A stretch of DNA of 33,911 nt from an uncultured Eubacterium sp. (GTDB lineage Bacteria > Bacillota > Clostridia > Lachnospirales > Lachnospiraceae): positions 1 through 33,911 of the forward strand of contig USBB01000030.1 of the NCBI GenBank assembly GCA_900552795.1, written 5' to 3'. The notes below the pieces were generated by a model that saw only the letters and a list, made by a program, of their open reading frames with translations, was not told where the DNA came from and did no database searches. Numbering within the stretch: the first letter of the stretch is position 1; the number at the start of each line of letters is the position of its first letter. A program made the position numbers and the translations under genes. Of the stretch, positions 25,616-33,265 are shown piece by piece.

Positions 25616-26473
25616 TTATTGATTGGCATTTCCCCATACACATTTATCAATAATTAGAAAACAGAAATAAATTTCTCCTTCATCATATGTTCCTATAGGT
25701 AAATAACTTGAAGCATAGCCATATCCATTTCCTTTTACACCGTACATATCACGTATTTTCTTGCCAAGTCTCGGATTGCTTCCTCCGCCTACCTTATAAT
25801 AACCATCAACTTCCCCGGTACGTCCGTATCCGTCAATAATTTTCCTTTTGGTGATCGTGTTCAACTCATACGGACATGGTCCTCCAGGATTGGCATCCAT
25901 GTTTTCATCTCCATCTGTAGCATAATATGGTAGGGTTATATCTCCAGCATTTGTTATTCCAGTATATTCAGATGGAGAGTCATCATGTGAAGAATTACCA
26001 GATGATGAGCTATTTCCTGATGAGCCACTTGAACCACTTTCTGAAGAACTACTTGAACCCGAAGAAGAACTTCCCGATGAGCTCCCGCTTGATCCTGAAC
26101 TACTTCCCGATGAAGAGCTGCCTGAAGATGAACCACTGCCTGAGCTGCTTGAACTACTGCTTCCTGAAGAGCTGCCTGATCCTGAAGATGAACCTCCGCC
26201 TGATGAACTACCTGAACTGCTGTCATCATTCGGTGCTTCTGTTACTTCCTCTGCGTCAGCTTCTGCAGTTTCTTCTACAGTCTCTGTTATGTCTCCGGCT
26301 GTGCCTGAGACATTTTCCTCCGTAACCTGCTCTGTTGTAGCTTCGATTGTTACCTCGGCTACTTCTTTATTCTTTTCTTTATTACCGCCACATGAAGTGC
26401 ATCCCGTCATTGATACCGATACCATAAGTATTAACGGTATTAATGTACCCTTCACTAATTTTCTTTTTATCAT
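25616..26473 (-). CDS. Lipoprotein with a long Ser/Gly-rich stalk
   Basis: A 285-aa protein with a type II signal: MIKRKLVKGT, a hydrophobic core and the lipobox SMTGC, Cys near residue 25. An acidic Thr/Glu-rich stretch (about 30-80) precedes roughly 90 residues of almost pure Ser and Gly. A C-terminal domain of about 110 residues is rich in Tyr and Gly, with CPYELNTITKR and two further cysteines. Ser/Gly stalks are typical spacers that push a domain away from the membrane. ATG 26473 is chosen because GGAGGG lies eight bases before it. A consensus promoter is directly upstream. The function of the terminal domain is unknown; a surface role is inferred. Confidence 0.8.
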   Translation of the reverse strand: MIKRKLVKGTLIPLILMVSVSMTGCTSCGGNKEKNKEVAEVTIEATTEQVTEENVSGTAGDITETVEETAEADAEEVTEAPNDDSSSGSSSGGGSSSGSGSSSGSSSSSSSGSGSSSGSSSSGSSSGSSGSSSGSSSSGSSSSSESGSSGSSGNSSSSGNSSHDDSPSEYTGITNAGDITLPYYATDGDENMDANPGGPCPYELNTITKRKIIDGYGRTGEVDGYYKVGGGSNPRLGKKIRDMYGVKGNGYGYASSYLPIGTYDEGEIYFCFLIIDKCVWGNANQ

Positions 26474-26508
26474 ATCTTTTCCCTCCATTATTTTTTATTG
26501 TTAGGTTA

Positions 26509-26537
26509 AGTATATGAGAATTTTTTGCGGCTGTCAA
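26509..26537 (-). promoter_or_regulatory. Consensus SigA promoter of the lipoprotein/secreted-protein operon
   Basis: On the minus strand, TTGACA (26537-26532), a 17-nt spacer and TATACT (26514-26509) lie 36 nt before the lipoprotein start. This separates the pair from the pilus operon upstream. Confidence 0.85.
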
Positions 26538-26818
26538 AAATTTACATATTTTTTATAATCGTGCCAACTCACATGAATACTGCTTTTAAGCACTTCCTAT
26601 ATTTTTTCTTTGAAAAAAATAAAATTTTTCATTTTATTTTTGTTACTTTTGCGTACAAATCATATGCTTTAATTGCTCTTTTATTTAAATACCGCAGCCC
26701 TTTCACACCTTGTTACCCCCTTTCTTGCCTTAAAGGTGTATTTATATTCTTCAGTTACGGTAAATGCAAAAACACCGTTTTTTCAAGGCCTAAGCTTACT
26801 TCCACATCTCGTAAGTTT
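26538..26818. other. AT-rich gap between the pilus operon and the lipoprotein operon
   Basis: No convincing gene was found. A plus-strand frame covers most of it but has no ribosome site and looks like chance. A 25-codon minus frame (26629-26706, GTG start) has a purine-rich leader but no recognisable product. A weak hairpin with ACGGT/ACCGT arms followed on the plus strand by T6 lies near 26757-26790. The stretch probably holds the transcription end of the pilus operon. Confidence 0.4.
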
Positions 26819-27211
26819 TTATTCAAACACAACAACCCTCTCACACACTGATTTTCCCGCAAGTCCCATAAAGCCATAACAAAAGCTCTCCTCAACCACA
26901 ATTCCGAATAAACCTTTTTCTAAATCAGCTTCTTTAAGCCTCACTGTCACTTCCCCATCACTTCCAATCATTTCACTTAAAGATTCACAAAATTTTGTCA
27001 TTAGTTTATTAATATATTCATCTTCCTTAGCTTTATCATAGCTTATCTGAGAATATATATTTCCCATTACATCAATCGCATAATCAGTCGAGCTTTCAAG
27101 ACCTGATGAAACTTCCATATCACGCAAATGTTTATTAAGAATACAGCTATGAACCACAATGATTAATGAAAAAATCATTATGAGTACACTTAAATTTATC
27201 GCTATTCTCAT
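26819..27211 (-). CDS. TadE/TadF-like pseudopilin, last gene of the pilus operon
   Basis: A 130-aa protein with a short basic start (MRIAIN), one N-terminal membrane helix (LSVLIMIFSLIIVVHSCIL) and an exported domain of about 105 residues. It matches the plan of minor pseudopilins such as TadE, TadF and similar Firmicute proteins: a single N-terminal anchor and a soluble beta-rich domain. AGGG lies six bases before the ATG. The protein follows another of the same plan by 25 nt, so the pair probably initiates or caps the pilus. Identity rests on context and topology, not on a recognised domain. Confidence 0.65.
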   Translation of the reverse strand: MRIAINLSVLIMIFSLIIVVHSCILNKHLRDMEVSSGLESSTDYAIDVMGNIYSQISYDKAKEDEYINKLMTKFCESLSEMIGSDGEVTVRLKEADLEKGLFGIVVEESFCYGFMGLAGKSVCERVVVFE

Positions 27212-27236
27212 ATTTTCCCTCTTCTTTATTAATTAT

Positions 27237-27602
27237 TTAAGATACTCCTGCTATTCTTGCTATTCCATCATATGTATGATTTTTACCAAGATTAAACATT
27301 CTTGAGCGCACACCATATTTAACCTGTATTTTATAATACCTATAATCAGCAGTTTCTGTCTCATATTTGTAACTAAACTCAAACCCTCTGCTTTTCGCAT
27401 AATTTTTCATCTCGCTGACTGTCGTTTCATCTATACTGTTTTCTTCATCATTAGTTCCGTAAATCTCTATGTAATCCTCTATGAACTGCTCTGTCTGCAC
27501 CACCTGCGATATACCCAGATTCATAGATACAAAATCTATGCTCAGCATACATATCATTGCCATTATTATCAGATATATCGAACTTTCAAGTATTGGTTTC
27601 AA
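27237..27602 (-). CDS. TadE-like or DUF4320-like pseudopilin
   Basis: A 121-aa protein with an N-terminal membrane helix (SSIYLIIMAMICMLSIDFV), a Glu immediately before it (MKPILES), and an exported domain containing KNYAKSRGFEF and a strand-rich end. A Glu next to the start of the helix is common in TadE-like pseudopilins. The start is TTG, six bases after GGGAGG. It sits 32 nt after the stop of the tiny pilin-like ORF. A DUF4320-like match is suspected but not proven. Confidence 0.65.
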   Translation of the reverse strand: MKPILESSIYLIIMAMICMLSIDFVSMNLGISQVVQTEQFIEDYIEIYGTNDEENSIDETTVSEMKNYAKSRGFEFSYKYETETADYRYYKIQVKYGVRSRMFNLGKNHTYDGIARIAGVS

Positions 27603-27634
27603 CGTTATCCTCCCGCAAAATATAAAATTAAAAA

Positions 27635-27775
27635 CTACCTGTAAAATACAGAATCTAAAACCTGCATTATTGTGTCTTTATAAGTTACACAACACAACGC
27701 CAATAATCCCAAACCTATAACTATTGCTGAAATCTGTATTATAATCTCCCCATAAGCCTCCACAATATCTTTCAT
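27635..27775 (-). CDS. Tiny pilin-like protein 3 (46 aa)
   Basis: A 46-aa frame reading MKDIVEAYGEIIIQISAIVI and continuing hydrophobic to residue 30. The layout is Flp-pilin-like: a few polar residues with a Glu, then one long helix. The start MKDIVEAYG closely matches MHDIIEHYG of the first gene of the operon, which supports homology. GGAGG is five bases before the ATG. Its ATG overlaps the stop of the ORF upstream by four bases (ATGA), suggesting coupled translation. Confidence 0.6.
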   Translation of the reverse strand: MKDIVEAYGEIIIQISAIVIGLGLLALCCVTYKDTIMQVLDSVFYR

Positions 27776-27873
27776 ACCTTCCTCCGTTTCTGAGCAGCTT
27801 TACTGCAAAAAGATGAATACAAATTTTCACAGTCCTTTTGTATTCTGCCTGTCCCTAAAAATACATATTTCAT
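27772..27873 (-). CDS. 33-aa ORF joined to its neighbours by ATGA overlaps
   Basis: This frame starts at the ATG that overlaps the stop of the tiny pilin at 27870 and ends at the TGA that overlaps the ATG of the pilin at 27775. It encodes a basic, non-membrane peptide beginning MKYVFLGTGRIQKDC and ending KAAQKRRKV, with two cysteines. There is no separate ribosome site, so it would depend on coupling. The double overlap is striking, but 33 codons can be open by chance. Confidence 0.35.
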   Translation of the reverse strand: MKYVFLGTGRIQKDCENLYSSFCSKAAQKRRKV

Positions 27874-27974
27874 ACTGCCAAACTCATAATAATTTTAACA
27901 AATGCCGGTATAACTAATGCACCAAAAATTATTGCAATTACAGCTGTTCCAGCCTCTTCAACTATACTTTCCAT
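27870..27974 (-). CDS. Tiny pilin-like protein 2 (34 aa)
   Basis: A 34-aa frame, MESIVEEAGT followed by a single hydrophobic helix (AVIAIIFGALVIPAFV). GGAGG lies five bases before the ATG. Polar start, Glu residues and one long helix fit an Flp-type pilin core, though it is shorter than usual Flp pilins (50-70 aa). It is the first gene after the hairpin that follows the TadB/C gene. Confidence 0.55.
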   Translation of the reverse strand: MESIVEEAGTAVIAIIFGALVIPAFVKIIMSLAV

Positions 27975-28062
27975 ATTTTCCTCCAATTAGCTCTGTACTC
28001 TTATTAAATTCACTTTGCCATACCCACAACACATATAAAAATTTATTTTAAATTTTTTGTTT

Positions 28063-28081
28063 GGGAGGACTATATCCTCCC
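28063..28081. other. GC-rich hairpin between the TadB/C gene and the tiny pilin cassette
   Basis: GGGAGGA (28063-28069) pairs with TCCTCCC (28075-28081) around a 5-nt loop, just after the TadB/C stop. On the minus strand it is followed by A-rich sequence, not T, so it is not a terminator. It may protect or mark processing of the downstream pilin mRNA; this is inference. Confidence 0.5.
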
Positions 28082-28091
28082 GTTATAATTA

Positions 28092-29558
28092 CTACAGATA
28101 ATTAGTGATAACAAGAAGCATATCTATACCTATCTTTATGGAAACAAATATCATAGGTATATACTCGCCGAATTTCAAAATTCCTGCAGAGTCTTCATTC
28201 TTTATTTTTTCATGCTTATCTACTATCTCATAATTTCTTTTAATTAAAGTATTTAACACCTTATCCATACTTTCCGGTTCCATTTCTGACAATGAATACA
28301 GTGTCTTGACTGTGGATGTTATATCAAGTATTTGAAATTCACTGCAAAATTCATAATACGGCCTTACATCTGTAGGCATAATTTCAAGTTTTTTAATAAA
28401 ATCTGATAACGACTTTTTTAATACAGCAGGACAGGTATCATATGTACTTTCTATTGCAACCTGAAGCGGTACCTCGTACAAATTTATAACTACATCTCGC
28501 AGCCAATCAGGAAAAGATAAATAAACATCCTCTCTGAGTCTCTTAAATGCCTCCTTTTTATTTATCCAAGGAACAGCAATTAAATAAATTGTAACAATAA
28601 CTACAACAATTCCAGCAAAAAAATTAACTGATTTTATAAGTATCATAGCTGTAACAATTCCAACTGCTCCGGTAACAATGCAGAATATCTTTACGCTTTT
28701 TTTCATATTTCCAAAAACAGTTTCTAAATCCCTAGATATAATATCATCATCTCTTTTACCGTTAATCCACTCCTTACTGCCACATACCTGCACCGCAACA
28801 AGAAAACATATATTAGCAAATATAAATAATGCAGATACAAGCTGATATAACAACTCATCATGAATATTTAAGTTTATACCGGAAGTATTATCCAAAATTG
28901 AACTTATAAGAATTGATGAAGATGCTAAAATATAGCTTAGAATAATACCAATAAAAAGATTTTTCTTAATATAAGACATGTCTTTTTGATGCTTGTAAAT
29001 TCTTTTCACCCATCTGTCAAAATCATCAATCAAGACATTTAAAGAATTGTAATAACTTCCACCGCGTTCTTCAATACTGATAAGAAATCTGTGGAGCGTA
29101 TTAATCCTTTGACAGTTATATTCTTTTTCTATAATTTCGAGTGCTTCTTTATATACATTATCGGAAGTACTGTTATTAAGAACATCCAGAGCACTGTTGA
29201 CTACCTTTCTCATACTTTTATTAAGAACCTTTGCCGTATCTTCAAGTGCCACATTTATCTTTGGATATCTCTGAAAAGAATATGCCATCTGATGAAGATA
29301 TATATCAATATCATTAAATCGTTTTTCCTCTTTTTTCTGCTTATAAAAATGCAGAAGCATTATTGGAATCATAAATATCGAAAAAGCTATTAAAAATATA
29401 ATACTCATTATTTTTAGCCTGTAAAAAATACATATAAAAAGCAGTAATGCCACAAATACAGCTGTAAAAATAAAACTTTTTATAACAGAAAAGCGTCTGC
29501 CACTCGCCTTAGCCGTCTCGCATATTTGCATATATGAATAACATTTATTAATTTTCAC
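28092..29558 (-). CDS. Double-length TadB/TadC-like pilus platform protein
   Basis: A 488-aa membrane protein with two similar halves. Each has hydrophobic segments followed by a helical cytoplasmic block of the type II secretion F (T2SSF) kind: IDIYLHQMAYSFQRYPKINV near 80 and VYLSFPDWLRDVVINLYEVP near 330. Tad systems normally encode TadB and TadC as separate proteins; here both platform halves appear to be one chain. The start is GTG at 29558, with GGAGGG five bases upstream, overlapping the tadA stop by 11 nt. The longer frame would run 35 codons into tadA. Domain calls come from topology and context. Confidence 0.7.
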   Translation of the reverse strand: MKINKCYSYMQICETAKASGRRFSVIKSFIFTAVFVALLLFICIFYRLKIMSIIFLIAFSIFMIPIMLLHFYKQKKEEKRFNDIDIYLHQMAYSFQRYPKINVALEDTAKVLNKSMRKVVNSALDVLNNSTSDNVYKEALEIIEKEYNCQRINTLHRFLISIEERGGSYYNSLNVLIDDFDRWVKRIYKHQKDMSYIKKNLFIGIILSYILASSSILISSILDNTSGINLNIHDELLYQLVSALFIFANICFLVAVQVCGSKEWINGKRDDDIISRDLETVFGNMKKSVKIFCIVTGAVGIVTAMILIKSVNFFAGIVVVIVTIYLIAVPWINKKEAFKRLREDVYLSFPDWLRDVVINLYEVPLQVAIESTYDTCPAVLKKSLSDFIKKLEIMPTDVRPYYEFCSEFQILDITSTVKTLYSLSEMEPESMDKVLNTLIKRNYEIVDKHEKIKNEDSAGILKFGEYIPMIFVSIKIGIDMLLVITNYL

Positions 29559-30603
29559 CCAATCCCTCCACATTCTGTTCATAAGGATTGCTGATTCCAT
29601 ATTTGCAAAAACGTGCCATAATATCAGCAGGAATATCCTGCATTGTAAATTCTGCATTCTCATAAATAACAGTGCAGCTGTTCACACCTTCTTCTCTCGA
29701 AAAAAATGCTATTTCTCTTATGGTCCTGCGTTCCTTGCTGTCACATTCAACCAACACCCCAACATCTATGTACTTATAAATACTATTTATAAAACATTCT
29801 GCAACACTGCTTACCCCAAGCATATTATACATCCGGTCAGGTATACTCCTCACACTGTCAAGATGCATCGTTGTCATACAATAAGCTCCTGTCGAAAGAC
29901 TGTTCATCAAGTCCACAACTTCCTCTCCCCTCGACTCAGAAAGAAGCATCCAGTCAATATTATGACGAAGCCCCGCCTTTATAATCTGCGAATATGAAAA
30001 TTTATTATCCACAAAAAATTCAACACATTTCTTTCCAGGATTAATACATCTATAATGTATCTCCTGATTATCCTCATATACACCAACCTTCTCATATGCT
30101 GGTATAAATGTCGAAAGATATTTTAAAAGCTCTGTCTTGCCGGCGTGCGGCTGCCCTCCGATAACACAATTCATGTGTGCTTTAACGCAATTTTCCAAAA
30201 GGCTTATTATCGTTTCAGGACAATACCTCGAATTAATCAATGAATTATGGTCAAATCTTATACTTAGAGGTATTTTTCTTATAGCCACACTCTTCTTAGT
30301 GCATCTTGACTCATGCCATATTGATATTCTTAAACTGTCAGTATTAGCTTCCAATACAGGAACACTTCTGTTAAACGGTACTTTCATAATATTAGCAAGC
30401 TTTATTGCAAGATTATCTACATAAACATCTTTAAGTTTCTTTTTAGAAAGAAAACTACCCTGTGTCAAATCAGTAATCCACAAATTATACCCGTCCCATT
30501 CAATATCTGTCACATTATCATCATTAATCTCCTCCTTCAACTCACAAAATAAGTCCTTACTGTACTTCTCAAGATATTCCTTTAACTGTAAATCATCATC
30601 CAC
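29548..30603 (-). CDS. TadA/CpaF-type secretion ATPase (VirB11 family)
   Basis: A 351-aa P-loop ATPase. Walker A is GGQPHAGKTELLKYL near residue 150. The Walker B-like segment is DWMLLSESRGEEVVDLMNSL, followed by the His-box motif STGAYCMTTMHLDS, aligning with the EVRGGEALD...TTIHANS pattern of CpaF. It powers pilus assembly. It is shorter than most TadA proteins (about 400-450 aa), with a brief N-terminal domain. The start is GTG directly after the stop of the first tiny pilin gene, with no gap, and it overlaps the next gene by 11 nt, so translation is tightly coupled. Confidence 0.85.
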   Translation of the reverse strand: MDDDLQLKEYLEKYSKDLFCELKEEINDDNVTDIEWDGYNLWITDLTQGSFLSKKKLKDVYVDNLAIKLANIMKVPFNRSVPVLEANTDSLRISIWHESRCTKKSVAIRKIPLSIRFDHNSLINSRYCPETIISLLENCVKAHMNCVIGGQPHAGKTELLKYLSTFIPAYEKVGVYEDNQEIHYRCINPGKKCVEFFVDNKFSYSQIIKAGLRHNIDWMLLSESRGEEVVDLMNSLSTGAYCMTTMHLDSVRSIPDRMYNMLGVSSVAECFINSIYKYIDVGVLVECDSKERRTIREIAFFSREEGVNSCTVIYENAEFTMQDIPADIMARFCKYGISNPYEQNVEGLGEN

Positions 30604-30777
30604 TTACTTCACCCCATTAATGGCATCATTAATCTCCTGTTCATATGAAATATTGTCGACCGCTGTCTTAGTCTTGGTGTTAACAATACTTACAACAGCT
30701 ACAGTAAGAAGCACTGCTGCAAGTACTCCCGCAAGTGCCACAACCACCTTTCCGTAATGTTCAATAATATCATGCAT
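30604..30777 (-). CDS. Tiny pilin-like protein 1 (57 aa), first gene of the pilus operon
   Basis: A 57-aa frame starting MHDIIEHYGKVVVALAGVLA. A short polar start with Glu is followed by a long hydrophobic helix (about 10-33) and a polar tail ending AINGVK. The size and plan fit an Flp-type pilin or pseudopilin. AAAGGAGG lies about eight bases before the ATG, and a consensus promoter is about 45 nt further up. The stop abuts the GTG of tadA. Its start resembles that of the tiny ORF at 27775 (HDIIEHYG against KDIVEAYG). Confidence 0.7.
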   Translation of the reverse strand: MHDIIEHYGKVVVALAGVLAAVLLTVAVVSIVNTKTKTAVDNISYEQEINDAINGVK

Positions 30778-30821
30778 ACTTTTCTCCTCCTTTAAATAAT
30801 ATATTATTAATTACATTTTAT

Positions 30822-30850
30822 ATTCTAATTGTATATATTGTATTTGTCAA
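30822..30850 (-). promoter_or_regulatory. Consensus SigA promoter of the pilus operon
   Basis: On the minus strand, TTGACA (30850-30845), a 17-nt spacer and TAGAAT (30827-30822). The leader to the first start codon is about 40 nt. Confidence 0.85.
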
Positions 30851-30950
30851 GTTCTTTTTTCATATTATCCATATATATTTTAACAATATTTTCTTTTACA
30901 TTTATAATAAATTATATATGTCTTTTTGACTATCTTTTTATATCTTCTTA

Positions 30951-31000
30951 AATGTCCGCAAAGCCTTATTTTATCGGCTCTACGGGCATTTTGCTTTTGT
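30951..31000. terminator. Hairpin at the boundary of the integrative element
   Basis: AATGTCCG (30951-30958) pairs with CGGGCATT (30983-30990), one G-U, with an inner AGCC/GGCT pairing. A T-rich stretch (TTGCTTTT) follows on the plus strand. It may stop transcription between the pilus locus and the element. Direction uncertain. Confidence 0.5.
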
Positions 31001-31070
31001 GGTAAACCTCACATATCTAGGTCTATCTTCTTATATTTTCGCTATCAAACGTGGTTAAAATCGTGGTAAA
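30999..31070 (-). repeat. GTGGTAAA repeats beside the integrase gene, possible Int arm sites
   Basis: GTGGTAAA at 30999-31006 and 31063-31070, plus the variant GTGGTTAAA at 31051-31059, lie just beyond the integrase stop. Tn916-family integrases bind short direct repeats near the transposon end through their N-terminal domain. Equivalent use here is inferred. Confidence 0.4.
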
Positions 31071-31076
31071 TACTTC

Positions 31077-31802
31077 TTATGCGATTAGACGCTGAACCTC
31101 TGATTTTGCGGTATCTATGGACGCATGAGCGTACCAGTTCATTGTGATACTGATATTTGAATGCCCCATGATATACTGTAAATCTTTCGGGTTCATGTTC
31201 TTGCTTGCCAGTCTTGTACAGAACGTATGGCGTAGCGTGTGCGGTGTGATATGTGGCAAGGGGTTATCCTTATGGTGCTTGTTGTATTTCTTTACCATAC
31301 GGACAAATAAGGCGTTGTAATCAATGGCAACTTTGGGCTTGCCTTTCTGATTGACAAATAGGAAGTTGCCCCGTCCGTCTATCACAAATGGTTCTGCCTT
31401 TGGGCGTTTCTTCATCAATCGTTGAAATGCTTTGATTGTTTCCTCACTCAACGGTACTTGCCTTGTTCCGCTCTTTGTTTTAGGCGTTTCAATATAATAG
31501 CCTTGTTCCTTGCTCTTTAGTAACTGGTGGTCGATAATCACAACCTCATGGTTAAAATCAACGTCCATGATTGTCAATCCGCACAGTTCCGAGATACGAA
31601 GTCCAGTCTTTAACAGTATCAGCACATCATCAAAATACTTATGATACACATTGTCCGTCTTGATGAATGACAGTAGGGCTTGTTCTTGTTCCTCTGTCAA
31701 TGCGACTTTCTCTTTTGTATCATTTTCTAAGACTTCACTTAACTTGAAATCAAAAGGATTTTTCCTTACATAATCGTCTTGTATGGCGATATAGAATGAC
31801 GC
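31077..31802 (-). pseudogene. int: Tn916-type tyrosine integrase, C-terminal part (disrupted)
   Basis: The frame from 31802 back to 31077 reads SFYIAIQDDYVRKNPFDFK and on through the catalytic domain. All tyrosine recombinase marks are present: TGLRISELCGL (first Arg), HTLRHTFCTRL (HxxR), GHSNISITMNWYAH (final His and Tyr). The family integrates and excises conjugative transposons of the Tn916 type. The N-terminal portion is cut off by the IS256-family element, whose far flank continues the same gene. Joining the flanks across one copy of the 8-bp duplication restores the reading frame exactly (RSLKAS then FYIAIQDD). An ATG-less internal start could give a 207-aa fragment, which would lack the arm-binding domain. 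Confidence 0.9.
31795..31802. repeat. Left copy of the 8-bp target site duplication
   Basis: AATGACGC sits directly outside the left inverted repeat and is identical to 33857-33864 outside the right one. Eight-base duplications are typical of IS256-family insertion. Confidence 0.9.
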
Positions 31803-31829
31803 GAGAGTGTAAAATAATCTGTGTAAGTT
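31803..31829 (+). repeat. Left terminal inverted repeat
   Basis: 27 bp beginning GAGAGTGTAAAATAATC and ending in TGTGTAAGTT; it pairs with the right end at 20 of 27 positions. Confidence 0.85.
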
Positions 31830-31887
31830 AAGAAAAATGCTTTATTTTTCCAACATTATTGACTATGATTTATGAAAGGACATTTAC

Positions 31888-33171
31888 ATGGAAGGACAAA
31901 CAACAATGGCTAAGATAAAACATGACCCTAGGGGAGAATTAATTGCAAAACAACTGATGGAATCTTATGATCCTAAATCTGCTCAAGATATTCAGGATAT
32001 ATTTAAAACCATATTTGGTCCTATGTTCGAAAGTATGTTAAAAGGTGAACTTGAAGCACACCTTGGTTATTCTAATAATGACCATTCACCTAAAGAAACT
32101 GACAATCGAAGAAATGGTACCACTCCAAAAACACTAAAAACATCTATGGGGTCAATACCTATAAATGCTCCAAGAGACAGAGATTCTTCTTTTACACCAG
32201 TCATTGTTCCAAAGCGTGTGACAGATGTAAGCAACATTGAAGGTAAAGTACTGTCTATGTACGCAAAAGGTATGAGTCAACGCGATATACAGGATGTTAT
32301 TGAAGATATATACGGTTTTGAAATATCTCCGACTCAAATATCCATAATCACTGATAGCGTTCTTGATGAACTTGCCAAATGGCAGGCCAGACCATTAAAA
32401 AAATTTTATACATTCATGTTTGTAGATTGCATTTATGTAAATATCAGACATGATTATGAAACTATCAATTGTGCCGTTTATGTCATTTTAGGTTATGATT
32501 TAAGTGGCAAAAAAGATATCCTCGGCCTTTGGATTGATGATACCGAAAACAAAGCTCAATGGATGCAGATATTTGACGAGATAAAAACCCGTGGTGTGGA
32601 AGATGTTCTGTTCATATCAATGGATGGATTATCAGGTTTGGAAGAAGGTGCTAAAACAATCTTCCCTGATGCCATTATTCAACGCTGTATTGTCCATTTA
32701 GTAAGAAATTCAATTAAATATATTCCAAGTAAAAAAAGAAAGGATTTTTGCAATCATTTAAAATTAGTTTATAAAGCACCTAATAAAAAAATCGCTCTTA
32801 TTGAATTTCAAAAATTCAAAGAAGCCTGGGGAAAAGATTATCCAGGTGCAGTTAATGTATGGGAAAAGAATTGGAAGCATGTTGAACAATTATACGACTA
32901 TACTAATGCTATCAGACGTATAATGTATACAACCAATGCCATAGAAAGTATCAATTCATCTTTTCGTAAAGTTACCAAAAAAGGGGTTTTTCCTAATGAT
33001 CAGGCAGTTTTAAAAGTTCTATATTTAAGAGTTTTAGAACTATACGACAAGTGGATTGACCGCCCTTTATCCAATTGGGCAGAAGTCAAAAATCATTTAG
33101 TAATCATCGATAAGTTTACTCAACGAATTGAAAAATATGAGAAATATGAATTTCCAAGTTTGAAACTATAG
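31888..33171 (+). CDS. IS256-family (Mutator-type) transposase
   Basis: A 427-aa DDE transposase. The likely catalytic residues are D180 (FMFVDCIY), D246 (SMDGLSG) and E353 (TNAIESINS), with the family motif RCIVHLVRNS at 266-275 between the second Asp and the Glu. The N-terminal part holds a helix-turn-helix region (KGMSQRDIQDVIEDIYG near 127). Full length and free of stops, so probably active. The annotated ATG has GGA about eight bases upstream; a second ATG six codons on is also possible. It moves the element by cut-and-paste or copy-out. Confidence 0.95.
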   Translation: MEGQTTMAKIKHDPRGELIAKQLMESYDPKSAQDIQDIFKTIFGPMFESMLKGELEAHLGYSNNDHSPKETDNRRNGTTPKTLKTSMGSIPINAPRDRDSSFTPVIVPKRVTDVSNIEGKVLSMYAKGMSQRDIQDVIEDIYGFEISPTQISIITDSVLDELAKWQARPLKKFYTFMFVDCIYVNIRHDYETINCAVYVILGYDLSGKKDILGLWIDDTENKAQWMQIFDEIKTRGVEDVLFISMDGLSGLEEGAKTIFPDAIIQRCIVHLVRNSIKYIPSKKRKDFCNHLKLVYKAPNKKIALIEFQKFKEAWGKDYPGAVNVWEKNWKHVEQLYDYTNAIRRIMYTTNAIESINSSFRKVTKKGVFPNDQAVLKVLYLRVLELYDKWIDRPLSNWAEVKNHLVIIDKFTQRIEKYEKYEFPSLKL

Positions 33172-33265
33172 TCATAACTTATAAGATTCGACTACAAAAT
33201 GACAATTCAGTAATTATAAGGCTTTGCGCTTATTCAAAACTTTTATTCATAAAGGAAGGTAAAAA

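Noticed and set aside
25927..26325. Leu/His-rich and Gln/Val-rich frames across the lipoprotein stalk
   Set aside because: They are artefacts of the repetitive Ser/Gly codons of the real gene.
26629..26706. 25-codon GTG-started frame on the minus strand
   Set aside because: Too short, with a poorly spaced ribosome site and no recognisable feature.
26525..26851. Plus-strand 108-codon frame in the gap before the lipoprotein operon
   Set aside because: No ribosome site, Phe-rich composition typical of AT-rich noncoding DNA, and it overlaps the consensus lipoprotein promoter region and the end of the pilus operon.
30951..31070. CRISPR-like repeats near the integrase
   Set aside because: The GTGGTAAA units are only 8 bp with irregular spacing; Int-binding repeats are a better fit.
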